This document shows, one piece after another, positions 28,014-36,823 of a DNA stretch of 47,583 nt. The position numbers were made by a program, and so were the translations under genes. The stretch's first letter is position 1, and every line of letters begins with the position of its first letter. Source of the stretch: an uncultured Pelagibacteraceae bacterium (lineage in GTDB: Bacteria; Pseudomonadota; Alphaproteobacteria; Pelagibacterales; Pelagibacteraceae); the NCBI GenBank assembly GCA_902590295.1, contig CACIWH010000004.1, positions 1-47,583 on the forward strand. The letters run 5' to 3'. Below the pieces are notes generated by a model. The model saw only the letters and a list, made by a program, of their open reading frames with translations. It was not told the DNA's origin and made no database searches.

Positions 28014-28613
28014 TTATCTTGGACTCAATATATTGTGTATTGGCTTGAAAGTTCTTCTATGATGCTTTGTGACACCAAACTTTCGAATTGCTTGAATATG
28101 AACTTTTGTTCCATATCCACAATTTTTATTCCATTGATATTTTGAAAAATTCTTTGATATTTTTTCCATCAAACTGTCCCTAGAAACCTTAGCAACAATT
28201 GAGGCCGCTGAGATTTGAGGTATTTTTCTATCACCCTTAATTACATATTTTAGATTATAATTTTTCATTACCGGAATTCTGTTACCATCAACTAATACCA
28301 AACGAGGTTTTTTTTTTAATTTTTTTATAGCTCTTTTCATAGCTAACAAAGAGGCATTTAGAATGTTTAGTTTCTCTATCTCTTCTTTTGATGCAGAACC
28401 GATAGACCAATACGAATTTTTTTTTATATATTTGTTTAAAACTTCGCGCTCTTTTTTTGTTAATTTTTTTGAGTCTTTCAATTTTTTAACATCGCAGTTT
28501 TTTTTTAATATAACCGCAGATGCGTAAACTGGTCCTATTAAACTGCCTCTACCCACTTCATCTACTCCAGCAATATTTTGAAAACCTTTAAATATCGATT
28601 TTAAGTTCATCAA
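28014..28613 (-). CDS. rnhB: Ribonuclease HII
   Basis: Removes ribonucleotides from DNA and processes RNA-DNA hybrids. The DEVGRG catalytic motif is at residues 18-23 (GVDEVGRGSLIGPV), with the further acidic VLVDGNRIP segment near 107-115 and the C-terminal GYGTKVH region. The 199-residue length is normal. Its start overlaps the end of the upstream uracil-DNA glycosylase gene by 26 bases. rnhB next to ccrM is a standing alphaproteobacterial pair. Confidence 0.94.
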   Translation of the reverse strand: MMNLKSIFKGFQNIAGVDEVGRGSLIGPVYASAVILKKNCDVKKLKDSKKLTKKEREVLNKYIKKNSYWSIGSASKEEIEKLNILNASLLAMKRAIKKLKKKPRLVLVDGNRIPVMKNYNLKYVIKGDRKIPQISAASIVAKVSRDSLMEKISKNFSKYQWNKNCGYGTKVHIQAIRKFGVTKHHRRTFKPIHNILSPR

Positions 28614-29283
28614 TTTTCTTTCTTATTTCTTTTAAATCTAACCAAGAATATTTTTTTTGATCAGCTTGTCTTAGTAAATATGCTGGATGAAAAGTTATCA
28701 TTGTCAAAAACGTTTTATTTTTGATCAGTATTTCTTTCCAAATACCTCTTTCTTTTGATATTTTTAAATTTGATCCAAAAAAAGCTTCCATAGCTGTACT
28801 ACCAAGTAGAATAATCATTTTTGGATTAATAATTTCAACGTGTTCGTATAAATATTCAGAATATCTTTTAATTTCTTTTATTTCAGGTTTTCTGTTTGAA
28901 GGAGGCCTGTAATTAACAACATTTGTAATATAAATATCTTTCCTGTCTAAATTAATTGCTGCAAGCATTTTATTTAATAATATACCCGCATCACCCACAA
29001 ACGGTTTACCTAGCTCATCTTCTTTTTGGCCTGGACCTTCGCCTATAATCATTACAGAACTTTCTTCGTTACCATCGCTAAATACAATTTTGTTAGCATT
29101 ATTTTTTAGTTCACAATCCTTCAAATTTTCGATTTTTAATTTTAGTTTTTTTAGTAACTCTTGTTTATTTCCAATTATTTCAACTTTTTTCAATCTATTA
29201 ATTGGTTGATTTTCGTAATCAAATTTCGATTTAAATAAAAAGTCTTCAACTTTATTTCTTTGATTTAAATAATTTTTAGACAT
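28588..29283 (-). CDS. Uracil-DNA glycosylase, family 4-like, without Fe-S cysteines
   Basis: Removes uracil from DNA. GEGPGQKEDELGKPFVG (81-97) and the C-terminal HPAYLLRQ (199-206) are the two family 4 active-site motifs. Family 4 enzymes normally hold a 4Fe-4S cluster with four cysteines, one pair near the N-terminus and one pair around the 'KCRPP' region. Here only C57 remains; the later positions read NVVNYRPPSNR (121-131) and KRYSEY, so the cluster is almost surely absent. The rest of the fold appears intact. Starts 11 bases from the divergent TPR gene. Confidence 0.85.
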   Translation of the reverse strand: MSKNYLNQRNKVEDFLFKSKFDYENQPINRLKKVEIIGNKQELLKKLKLKIENLKDCELKNNANKIVFSDGNEESSVMIIGEGPGQKEDELGKPFVGDAGILLNKMLAAINLDRKDIYITNVVNYRPPSNRKPEIKEIKRYSEYLYEHVEIINPKMIILLGSTAMEAFFGSNLKISKERGIWKEILIKNKTFLTMITFHPAYLLRQADQKKYSWLDLKEIRKKIDELKIDI

Positions 29284-29294
29284 ATGTTTGATGT

Positions 29295-30962
29295 ATGCAC
29301 AAATACGTTTATTTATTTATTATTTTTTTATTATATCAGACATCATCGTTTTCTAAAATAAGTGATATTAATAATTTTGATCAAAAAAATTTATCAAATT
29401 ATTTTTCAGCAGTACTATCTATCAATAATAATGATGCAAAAAATTCCTTAAAATTCTTAGAAAATTCCAAGATCTTAAACGACAGACACGAAGAACATTT
29501 CAAAAATTACATAAAATCACTGGTTGCAAATGAAAAAGTTGATTTGGCAATTAAGAAAATCAAGTATTCTTCAAATAATTATTCCTTTTTAGAGAAAGAA
29601 GTGATTCTTTTAGTAGATAATTTGATAAATAAAAATTTAGGAAAAAGTAGTTTAAATTTAGAAAAAATAGAAAGCCTAATTAATCCTGATGATAGATACC
29701 ATATTATTTTGTCAAAAGTTTTAAAAAATTATTTAGAAGTTTTTAAAAGTAATGATATCGAAAGTTATAAAAACAATAATTTTGCAGAATTAGATGAAAT
29801 TAGCTTAGCTTTTTTAAGCTGTTATTTTGATTTAAAAAATACAGATAAAAAATTTGAGGAATTTATAGAATATGATGGAAGCAGCTCTAGATATATTTAC
29901 TTTTATTTAGATTATTTAATTGAACAAAATAAAATTAACAAAATCGATCAAGTTTTACAAAATATTAACCAACTTAATAAACCTTTGCTAATTGCTCAAT
30001 CAGTAAAATGGATTGAAGAAAAGAATTACAACAAATTAAATAATTTATTTTCATGCAAAAATGAGAAAGATATTATTGCAGAGTTTTTCTATTTAATCGC
30101 TAATCTTTACTCATCGCAAGGTTTATTTAAAGAGTCAAATTTTTATATTATTCTAGCAAAATATCTTAATCCAAAATTTACGCTTAATTCGACATTACTA
30201 ATCGAAAACTACATGGATACTAAAAAATATAAATTAGTTAAAAATGAATTAAGCAACATTGAAAAGGATAACGTTATATATAATTGGTTTAAAGTGAAAA
30301 AAAATGCATCAATTATCCAAGAGACTAAAAATGACGATAGTGCTTTAAAATTTATTAAAAAAGAATACAGAAAAATTCAAAATCCGTCAAACAAGATTTT
30401 ATTTGATATGGCAAACATATTAAGAAACTTTCAAGACTACGACGGTGCAATAGAAATTTATTCAAATTTAATACAATACTCAAATTATAGTGCAGAGGAA
30501 TATGCAGATCTTTTATATAAAAGAGGAACTAGTTATGAAAGAAAAAAAGATTTTTTAAAAGCTGATGAAGATTTAATAGAGTCTCTTAAAATAGATCCAG
30601 ATGAACCATATGTTTTAAATTATCTTGGATACAGCTGGTTAGAGAGATCTTACAAAATTCCTGAAGCAATGGATATGCTAAAGGAAGCTTATAGTTTAAG
30701 AGAAAATGACCCTTACATTACCGACTCAATTGGATGGGCCTATTATTTAATAGAAGACTTTGTTAATGCAAAAAAATATTTAGAAAAGGCTGTAAAACTT
30801 ATGCCTTACGATCCAATAGTTAATGATCATTACGGTGATGTATTATGGAGACTTAACAAAAAAGTGCAGGCAAGATATTTTTGGAATGGAGTTTTAAAAT
30901 TAGAAGATACTGAAGAAGAGTTAAAAAAAGAAATTGAAAAAAAATTAGTTTTTGGACTATAA
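29295..30962 (+). CDS. Exported tetratricopeptide-repeat protein
   Basis: A 555-residue protein with an N-terminal signal peptide (hydrophobic residues about 4-18, MHKYVYLFIIFLLYQTSSF). The last 200 residues contain at least four TPR units: around KILFDMANILRNFQDYDGAI, YKRGTSYERKKDFLKADEDL, TDSIGWAYYLIEDFVNAKKY and NDHYGDVLWRLNKKVQARYF. The N-terminal half is degenerate helical repeat, poorly conserved. Large TPR proteins of this kind are common next to ispE in alphaproteobacteria, but no precise function is known. Likely periplasmic or outer-membrane scaffold (inference). Confidence 0.75.
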   Translation: MHKYVYLFIIFLLYQTSSFSKISDINNFDQKNLSNYFSAVLSINNNDAKNSLKFLENSKILNDRHEEHFKNYIKSLVANEKVDLAIKKIKYSSNNYSFLEKEVILLVDNLINKNLGKSSLNLEKIESLINPDDRYHIILSKVLKNYLEVFKSNDIESYKNNNFAELDEISLAFLSCYFDLKNTDKKFEEFIEYDGSSSRYIYFYLDYLIEQNKINKIDQVLQNINQLNKPLLIAQSVKWIEEKNYNKLNNLFSCKNEKDIIAEFFYLIANLYSSQGLFKESNFYIILAKYLNPKFTLNSTLLIENYMDTKKYKLVKNELSNIEKDNVIYNWFKVKKNASIIQETKNDDSALKFIKKEYRKIQNPSNKILFDMANILRNFQDYDGAIEIYSNLIQYSNYSAEEYADLLYKRGTSYERKKDFLKADEDLIESLKIDPDEPYVLNYLGYSWLERSYKIPEAMDMLKEAYSLRENDPYITDSIGWAYYLIEDFVNAKKYLEKAVKLMPYDPIVNDHYGDVLWRLNKKVQARYFWNGVLKLEDTEEELKKEIEKKLVFGL

Positions 30963-30984
30963 TTTTAACAATTAAGTTATTTCT

Positions 30985-31815
30985 ATGAATACGATATCAC
31001 AAAAGTCTTATGCAAAAATAAATTTAAATTTAAATGTTATAGGAAAAACAAAAAATATACATAAATTACAGAGTATAGTATCACTAATTTCACTTTATGA
31101 CGAAATTAGTCTAAGACAGATAGATAGTCGTAAACATAAGATATTGTTTAAAGGTAAATTTTCAAAAACAATTAATAGTCGTAATACAATCTATAAAACT
31201 TTATCTATTTTAGATAAAAGAAAATTACTGAAAAAAAAGTATCTAGTAATAGTTAAAAAAAATATACCTGTTAAGTCAGGAATGGGTGGTGGGTCTATGA
31301 ATGCTGCCACTTTAATTAAAATTTTCATGAAAAATAAGATAATTAAAATTAATAAAAAAAAATTACAAAATATACATGACTCAATTGGACAGGATGTGAA
31401 ACTGGGATTTTGTAAAAATATTACGTATTTAGATAGTAATAATTCTTTAAAAATATTAGACAAAAAAATAAAATATTTTTTATTATTATTTATGCCAAAA
31501 TATGGTTGCTCAACAAAGTATATTTTTTCCAAAGTAAAAAAATACTCAAAACCATTAAAAAATATTAAAAATGAATTCGATAATATAGGCAGTCTGAAAA
31601 ATGATTTGCAAGATATCGTAATAAAGAAATATCCAGAGTTAAAAAAACCTATTGAATTTCTTGAAAATCAGCCTGGGATAAATTTTGTTAAAATGACAGG
31701 ATCGGGGTCATGTTTTGTCGCCTATTCTAAATCAAGAAATTCTATTATAAATAGCCTCAAAAAGTTTAGAAAAAATTACCCAAAATATTGGTCTGTTTTA
31801 TCTAAAACTATATAA
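30985..31815 (+). CDS. ispE: 4-diphosphocytidyl-2-C-methyl-D-erythritol kinase
   Basis: GHMP kinase of the MEP isoprenoid pathway. The 276-residue protein has the N-terminal YAKINLNLNV with catalytic K11, the ATP-binding loop IPVKSGMGGGSMNAATL (94-110), D137 in IGQDVKLGF and the C-terminal MTGSGSCFVAY. Two positions deviate from the usual patterns: GGGSSDAA reads GGGSMNAA, and GADVPF reads GQDVKL. The catalytic residues are kept, so the enzyme is probably active. It lies upstream of tRNA-Gln and cca on the same strand. Confidence 0.9.
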   Translation: MNTISQKSYAKINLNLNVIGKTKNIHKLQSIVSLISLYDEISLRQIDSRKHKILFKGKFSKTINSRNTIYKTLSILDKRKLLKKKYLVIVKKNIPVKSGMGGGSMNAATLIKIFMKNKIIKINKKKLQNIHDSIGQDVKLGFCKNITYLDSNNSLKILDKKIKYFLLLFMPKYGCSTKYIFSKVKKYSKPLKNIKNEFDNIGSLKNDLQDIVIKKYPELKKPIEFLENQPGINFVKMTGSGSCFVAYSKSRNSIINSLKKFRKNYPKYWSVLSKTI

Positions 31816-31816
31816 A
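31788..31816 (+). promoter_or_regulatory. Candidate promoter for tRNA-Gln (and cca)
   Basis: TTGGTC at 31788-31793 and TATAAA at 31811-31816 are 17 bases apart, inside the 3' end of ispE. Transcription would start about 25 bases before the tRNA. Consensus-based guess only; in such AT-rich DNA -10-like matches are frequent. Confidence 0.35.
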
Positions 31817-31848
31817 TATTAAAACTTTATGTTATAAGAAATTGACTT

Positions 31849-31923
31849 TGGGGCGTAGCCAAGTGGTAAGGCAGCGGTTTTTGGTACCGCCATTCCTAGG
31901 TTCGAATCCTAGCGCCCCAGCCA
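31849..31923 (+). tRNA. tRNA-Gln (anticodon TTG), CCA encoded
   Basis: Complete cloverleaf. Acceptor TGGGGCG (31849-31855) pairs with CGCCCCA (31913-31919), discriminator G, then a genomically encoded CCA (31921-31923). D arm GCCAAGTGGTAAGGC; anticodon stem GCGGT/ACCGC with loop TTTTGGT and anticodon TTG at 31881-31883; T arm with GGTTCGAATCC. Reads glutamine codons CAA/CAG. The cca gene begins four bases after the CCA end. Confidence 0.97.
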
Positions 31924-31927
31924 TTTT

Positions 31928-33193
31928 ATGATAAAAAAGTTTTTAAAAATTTTTACAAAAAATAATATTAACTCTTCAAATAGATTACAAAATTTAAAAA
32001 ACGATCCAAAATTAAAAAAAATCTTTAATTCAATAAATGACCACTCATCAGAAAGCGAAATACTTTTTGTTGGAGGATGCGTTAGACAAAATATATTGGG
32101 TGAGAAAATAGATGATATTGATCTAGCAACTAACCTTAATCCAGATGAGGTTGTGAATTGTTTAAACAAAAATAATATCAAACATATAGATGTTGGAAAA
32201 AAATATGGGACGATAACAGCAATTATAGAAAAGAAAAAATTCGAAATAACCTCTTTGAGAAAAGATGTTAAAACAGACGGAAGATTTGCCGAGGTTCAAT
32301 ATTGCAAGAATTGGAAAGAGGATGCAAAAAGAAGAGATTTCACATTTAATTCAATTTATTCAAATTTAAACGGAGAATTGTTTGATCCGTTTAATGGAAA
32401 AAAAGATCTGTTAAATGGATGGGTTAAATTTATTGGAAATCCTACAACTAGAATTAAAGAAGATTATTTGAGAATCTTAAGATATATTAGGTTTTTCCTA
32501 ATCTATTCAAAAAATAATCATACAGAGGAAATTAAAAAAATAATTAAACAAAATATTAGTGGTATAAATATAATATCAGGCGATAGGTTGCTTAGTGAGT
32601 TAAAAAAAATAATTTTATCTAAAGGTTTTTTTAAAATACCAAAAGATCAGTTTTCAAGAGAAATAATACAATTAATTTTTCCTCAAATTAACAATTTTGA
32701 TATAATTAAAAATATCGAAAAGAGGAGTAAAGAAAATCTCTTTAAAGAAAATGATTTTACCTTCTTGATAAGCCTTTTAATAATTGATGAAACTGATAAT
32801 GCCGACTATTTTGTGCATAAATTTAATATATCTAAAGATGAAAAAGATAGAATATTATTTTTAAAAAATACTTATCAAGATTTGAATAAGAATTTTTTTG
32901 AAAAGAAAAATTTAAAAATTCTCCTTTATAAACATGGTAAAGATAAAGTAATTGACCTTATCAAATTTCATATTCTCAAATCTAAAAATATCCGCAATAT
33001 TACTGAGTTAATTACATTTTACGAAATAGAGAAAGCGCCAGTTTTTCCTTTTAATGCTAAATTTTTAAAGGAAAAATATAATTATAAAGATGGTAAGTTA
33101 TTAGGTGATAAACTCAAACAATTAGAAACTGCATGGCTGAGTAATAATTTTAAATTAGCTGATGAAAAAGTTGATAGTATTTTAAGAAATTAA
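31928..33193 (+). CDS. cca: CCA tRNA nucleotidyltransferase / poly(A) polymerase family protein
   Basis: Adds or repairs the CCA end of tRNAs. The class II nucleotidyltransferase motifs are clear: FVGGCVRQ (47-54), catalytic D63-I-D65 in DDIDLATN, the RRDFTFNS motif near residue 137 and the ERLLSEL-like segment (here DRLLSELKK) near 220. Length 421 is normal. The ATG lies four bases after the tRNA-Gln CCA, so the message can only have a very short leader once the tRNA is cut out. The end overlaps the opposing greA stop by four bases. Confidence 0.92.
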   Translation: MIKKFLKIFTKNNINSSNRLQNLKNDPKLKKIFNSINDHSSESEILFVGGCVRQNILGEKIDDIDLATNLNPDEVVNCLNKNNIKHIDVGKKYGTITAIIEKKKFEITSLRKDVKTDGRFAEVQYCKNWKEDAKRRDFTFNSIYSNLNGELFDPFNGKKDLLNGWVKFIGNPTTRIKEDYLRILRYIRFFLIYSKNNHTEEIKKIIKQNISGINIISGDRLLSELKKIILSKGFFKIPKDQFSREIIQLIFPQINNFDIIKNIEKRSKENLFKENDFTFLISLLIIDETDNADYFVHKFNISKDEKDRILFLKNTYQDLNKNFFEKKNLKILLYKHGKDKVIDLIKFHILKSKNIRNITELITFYEIEKAPVFPFNAKFLKEKYNYKDGKLLGDKLKQLETAWLSNNFKLADEKVDSILRN

Positions 33194-33669
33194 ACGTAGT
33201 CTACCTTTATAATTTCAAAATTTTTTTTGCCAGATGGAGTATTTATTTCTACAAAGTCACCATTGTTTTTTCCAATCAGACCTTTGCCAATAGGAGACTG
33301 ATAAAATATAAATTTTTTTTTAATATCTGCTTCATCTTTCCCAACAAGTTTATATTTAATTTTTTCATTACTGTCTAAATCCTGAAGAGAAACAGTTGCA
33401 CCAAAGATTACCTTACCATCATTTTCAAGTTTAGTTACATCTATTACATTTGCTCTCGCTATAGTATCCTCTACTTCTTGAATTCTTCCCTCATTTAAAG
33501 ATTGTTGCTCTTTTGCGGCATGATACTCAGCGTTTTCTTTTAAATCTCCGTGTGACCTAGCTTCTGAAATAGCATTTACTATTTCAGGTCTTTTTTTTTC
33601 TTTTAAAAATACAAGCTCCTCTGATAATTTTTTTAGTCCTTCTACTGTAATTGGTTCTTTATTACTCAT
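33190..33669 (-). CDS. greA: Transcription elongation factor GreA
   Basis: Stimulates transcript cleavage by stalled RNA polymerase. The 159-residue protein has the N-terminal coiled coil with the acidic tip motif [18 protein letters not shown], containing the D and E residues that reach the polymerase active site, and the C-terminal FKBP-like domain ending in [18 protein letters not shown]. Downstream of hemF by three bases on the same strand; converges with cca, sharing four bases. Confidence 0.95.
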   Translation of the reverse strand: MSNKEPITVEGLKKLSEELVFLKEKKRPEIVNAISEARSHGDLKENAEYHAAKEQQSLNEGRIQEVEDTIARANVIDVTKLENDGKVIFGATVSLQDLDSNEKIKYKLVGKDEADIKKKFIFYQSPIGKGLIGKNNGDFVEINTPSGKKNFEIIKVDYV

Positions 33670-33672
33670 ATT

Positions 33673-34500
33673 TTATTTCCATTTTGCTAAAGGAGGTAGT
33701 GACATTAATATAGCATCTACATTGCCGCCAGTTTGTAAACCAAATTTTGTGCCTCTATCATATAATAAATTGAATTCCACATATCTACCTCTTTTTAAAT
33801 ATTGAATATTTTTTTGTTTTAAGTTCCATTTCTTACTTTTTCTAATACTGATAATTTGATTAAAGATTTGAATAAAATTTATTCCTAGATCCCTTACAAA
33901 TCCAAAATCTTTTTCCCAATCTTTTTTTTTATAATCAAAAAAAATTCCACCAATTCCTCTCGGCTCTTTTCGGTGTGACAAATAAAAATATTCATCACAC
34001 CATTTTTTATATTTTTTAAAATATTTTTTGTTATGCTTATCACACATTTTTTTTAATTTTTTAAATAATAGTTTTTTAACAATTGGATCATTAAAACATG
34101 GAGTAACATCCATCCCTCCTCCAAACCAGCCATGATTTGTATGAATATACCTGGTATTAAAATGCATAGCTGGCACATGAGGATTTTTCATATGCATTAC
34201 CACGGATACGCCAGATGCCCAAAAATCTCTATTATTTTTTGTACCAGGAATTTTCTTTTTAAATTCTTCAGTAAGTTTTCCGTAAACTTCTGAAAAGTTG
34301 ACACCAACTTTGTCAAATACTTTCCCGTTTTCAAGAATATAATAACAGCCACCTCCCTCATCCTTTTTTATATTTCTTTTCCAGCTTTTCTTAAAAAATT
34401 TTATTTTTCCACCTTCAATTTGCTGTATCGTATTACAGATCATCTCTTGCAGGTTTATAAACCAATTCCTTGTTAATTTCTTTTTTATATCTTTATCCAT
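33673..34500 (-). CDS. hemF: Oxygen-dependent coproporphyrinogen III oxidase
   Basis: Converts coproporphyrinogen III to protoporphyrinogen IX in heme synthesis, using oxygen. Family motifs present in the 275 residues: MHMKNPHVPAMHFNTRY, GGGMDVTP, HRKEPRGIGGIFFD and RGRYVEFNLLYDRGTKFGL. Heme is needed for the oxidase and bc1 complexes encoded in the window, and the oxygen-dependent form fits an obligate aerobe. Its start shares one base with the trmL stop. Confidence 0.95.
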   Translation of the reverse strand: MDKDIKKKLTRNWFINLQEMICNTIQQIEGGKIKFFKKSWKRNIKKDEGGGCYYILENGKVFDKVGVNFSEVYGKLTEEFKKKIPGTKNNRDFWASGVSVVMHMKNPHVPAMHFNTRYIHTNHGWFGGGMDVTPCFNDPIVKKLLFKKLKKMCDKHNKKYFKKYKKWCDEYFYLSHRKEPRGIGGIFFDYKKKDWEKDFGFVRDLGINFIQIFNQIISIRKSKKWNLKQKNIQYLKRGRYVEFNLLYDRGTKFGLQTGGNVDAILMSLPPLAKWK

Positions 34501-34970
34501 TAAAAATTAGTTTGATTTAGAATTTTTGAAACCACAATTGATACTGATGATGACAAATTTAGTGATCTTTTTTTATTCATCATGGGAATAATTAATCTAT
34601 GATTTACTTTTTTGTGTACAATAGTTGGCACACCTGAGCTTTCTCTACCAAATAACACAGTATCATTTTTTTTAAACAGAAATTCTTTATAGGATTTTTT
34701 TGACTTAGTTGTCATTAAAATTATTCTTGTATTTTTTTTACTAATAAAAAAGTCCTCTGGACTTTTGTAAAATTGAATATTTTTAGCATCATAATAATCC
34801 ATCACAACTCTTTTGAATTTTCGATCATTTATGATAAACCCACATGGCTCAATAATTTCAAGCATTAATCCTAAACAAGAGCAGGTCCTAATAATTGATG
34901 CGGTATTTTGCGGTATATCTGGCTGATAAAGTGCAATTTTAGGAGCAAATTTTGGTTCTTTATGTGTCAT
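34500..34970 (-). CDS. trmL: tRNA (cytidine/uridine-34 2'-O)-methyltransferase TrmL
   Basis: SPOUT-family enzyme methylating the wobble ribose of certain leucine tRNAs. The 156-residue protein is essentially one SPOUT domain with IALYQPDIPQNTASIIRTC at the N-terminus, VLFGRESSGVP in the middle and LNLSSSVSIVVSKIL at the C-terminal knot. It is the second SPOUT enzyme in this window after RsmE. Divergent from petA across a 68-base gap that contains a 16-base palindrome; a perfect TATAAT lies on its strand at 35004-34999. Confidence 0.9.
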   Translation of the reverse strand: MTHKEPKFAPKIALYQPDIPQNTASIIRTCSCLGLMLEIIEPCGFIINDRKFKRVVMDYYDAKNIQFYKSPEDFFISKKNTRIILMTTKSKKSYKEFLFKKNDTVLFGRESSGVPTIVHKKVNHRLIIPMMNKKRSLNLSSSVSIVVSKILNQTNF

Positions 34971-35000
34971 TCTTACTATGGATATATTTAGCTTTTATAT

Positions 35001-35016
35001 TATATGAATTCATATA
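35001..35016. promoter_or_regulatory. Perfect 16-base palindrome in the trmL-petA gap
   Basis: TATATGAATTCATATA reads identically on both strands and lies midway between the divergent starts of trmL and petA. It overlaps a TATAAT on the minus strand. Its length and symmetry would suit a dimeric regulator such as MarR or a LysR type, but AT-rich palindromes also arise by chance, and no second copy was found at the MarR gene's own promoter. Confidence 0.35.
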
Positions 35017-35038
35017 TTAGGTATATTTAATAATTAGA

Positions 35039-35551
35039 ATGTCAGATCAAAAAAAAGTTAATCGAAGAGACTTTATTTATACAGCCTCAACAGTAGTCGG
35101 TGTAGTTGGTGTTGGAGCGGCTGCTTGGCCTCTAATAGATCAAATGAATCCTGATGCCTCTGTTAAAGCATTAGCCACGACCGAAGTTGATGTAAGTTTG
35201 GTTAAACCTGGTCAATCAATAACTGTACTATGGAGAGGCAAACCTGTGTTTATTAAAAGAAGAACAGAGAACGAAATTACAGAAGCAAAATCAGTGAGTT
35301 TAACTGAACTAAAACATCCAGAGAAAGATGAAGATAGAGCAACAAACCCTGAATGGCTTGTAATGCTCGGAGTATGTACTCATCTTGGATGTGTGCCTCT
35401 TGCAGATAAAGGAGATTATAACGGTTGGTTTTGCCCTTGCCATGGATCCCATTACGATACTTCAGGTAGAATTAGAAAAGGTCCAGCTCCAACTAACTTA
35501 GAGATACCTAAATACGAATTCGTTAACAGTAATACAATTAAAATTGGATAA
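35039..35551 (+). CDS. petA: Ubiquinol-cytochrome c reductase, Rieske iron-sulfur subunit
   Basis: Carries the 2Fe-2S cluster that passes electrons from ubiquinol to cytochrome c1. The N-terminus has a twin-arginine-type signal anchor ([20 protein letters not shown]). Cluster ligands C113 and H115 in CTHLGC and C132 and H135 in CPCHGSH are present, with the C118-C134 disulfide pair. The 170-residue length is close to that of other alphaproteobacteria. First gene of petABC; no Shine-Dalgarno is obvious. Confidence 0.97.
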   Translation: MSDQKKVNRRDFIYTASTVVGVVGVGAAAWPLIDQMNPDASVKALATTEVDVSLVKPGQSITVLWRGKPVFIKRRTENEITEAKSVSLTELKHPEKDEDRATNPEWLVMLGVCTHLGCVPLADKGDYNGWFCPCHGSHYDTSGRIRKGPAPTNLEIPKYEFVNSNTIKIG

Positions 35552-35557
35552 AAAAAA

Positions 35558-36823
35558 ATGAGTGAACATAATTATCAACCTAAGTCAAAATTTGGAAAAT
35601 GGTTTAATGACAGACTGCCTTTATTAACATTAGCAAACCATTTAACAGATTATCCGACTCCAAAAAATTTAAATTATTGGTGGACGTTTGGTGGTATATT
35701 AACTTTTTGCCTTATAACTCAAATTATAACAGGTTTAGTTTTAGCTATGCACTATATTGCTCATGCAGATTTAGCTTTTAGCAGTGTTGAACACATAATG
35801 AGAGACGTTAATTATGGTTGGTTAATAAGATATATCCATGCAAATGGAGCATCAATGTTTTTTCTTGCAGTTTACATACACATATTCAGATCTTTATTTT
35901 ACGGGTCATATAAAGCGCCAAGAGAAATTATTTGGATTTTAGGAATTATGATTTATTTACTAATGATGGCAGCTGCTTTCATGGGATATGTTTTACCATG
36001 GGGACAAATGAGTTTTTGGGGAGCTACAGTTATAACTAATTTGTTCAGCGCAATTCCTTTAGTAGGCGAAAGTATTACTACATGGTTATGGGGTGGTTAC
36101 TCAGTAGACAATCCAACTTTAACAAGATTTTTTACATTACATTATTTAATACCTTTTTTAATTTTAGGTTTAGTAGTTTTACATATATGGGCTTTACATG
36201 TTCCTGGAAATAACAATCCGATTGGAATTGATATAAAAAAACCATCTAAAGATACAGTTTCTTTTCATCCTTACATAGTTGTTAAAGATTTATTTGCTCT
36301 TTTATTATTTTTAATATTATTCGCATTTTTTGTTTTCTACTCACCTAATGTACTAGGCCATGCTGATAATTACATAGAAGCTAATCCATTGGTAACGCCA
36401 GCTCATATCGTCCCTGAATGGTACCTCTTACCTTTTTATGCAATTTTAAGATCAATTCCAGACAAGCTTATGGGGGTTATAGCAATGTTGTCAGCTATTT
36501 TAATTCTTGCAGCATTACCTTGGTTGGATACTTCAAAAATTAGATCTGCAGTTTTCAGACCGCTTTACAAACAATTTTATTGGATATTAGTTTTAGATGT
36601 ATTGATTTTAGGCTATGTTGGTGCAATGCCTGCTGAAGGTTTATATTTATTAATCGCGAGAATCGGAACTGCTTATTATTTTGCACACTTTTTAATAATT
36701 TTACCGATATTAGGTAAAGTTGAAAAAACTCTGCCATTGCCGATGAGTATATCTGAACCTATTTTAGGCGGCTCTTTAAATGCAGAACCAGCCAGAAGTA
36801 AAAAAGATTTTCAAAAGCTATAA
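35558..36823 (+). CDS. petB: Ubiquinol-cytochrome c reductase, cytochrome b subunit
   Basis: Membrane core of the bc1 complex with the two b hemes and both quinone sites. The 421 residues hold eight helices; the histidine pairs are in helices B ([26 protein letters not shown] region) and D ([20 protein letters not shown] region), and the Qo-site motif [10 protein letters not shown] is intact. Six bases after petA; the stop shares one base with the petC ATG. The ratio of helix to loop and the length exclude a cyanobacterial-type split b6/IV arrangement. Confidence 0.97.
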   Translation: MSEHNYQPKSKFGKWFNDRLPLLTLANHLTDYPTPKNLNYWWTFGGILTFCLITQIITGLVLAMHYIAHADLAFSSVEHIMRDVNYGWLIRYIHANGASMFFLAVYIHIFRSLFYGSYKAPREIIWILGIMIYLLMMAAAFMGYVLPWGQMSFWGATVITNLFSAIPLVGESITTWLWGGYSVDNPTLTRFFTLHYLIPFLILGLVVLHIWALHVPGNNNPIGIDIKKPSKDTVSFHPYIVVKDLFALLLFLILFAFFVFYSPNVLGHADNYIEANPLVTPAHIVPEWYLLPFYAILRSIPDKLMGVIAMLSAILILAALPWLDTSKIRSAVFRPLYKQFYWILVLDVLILGYVGAMPAEGLYLLIARIGTAYYFAHFLIILPILGKVEKTLPLPMSISEPILGGSLNAEPARSKKDFQKL

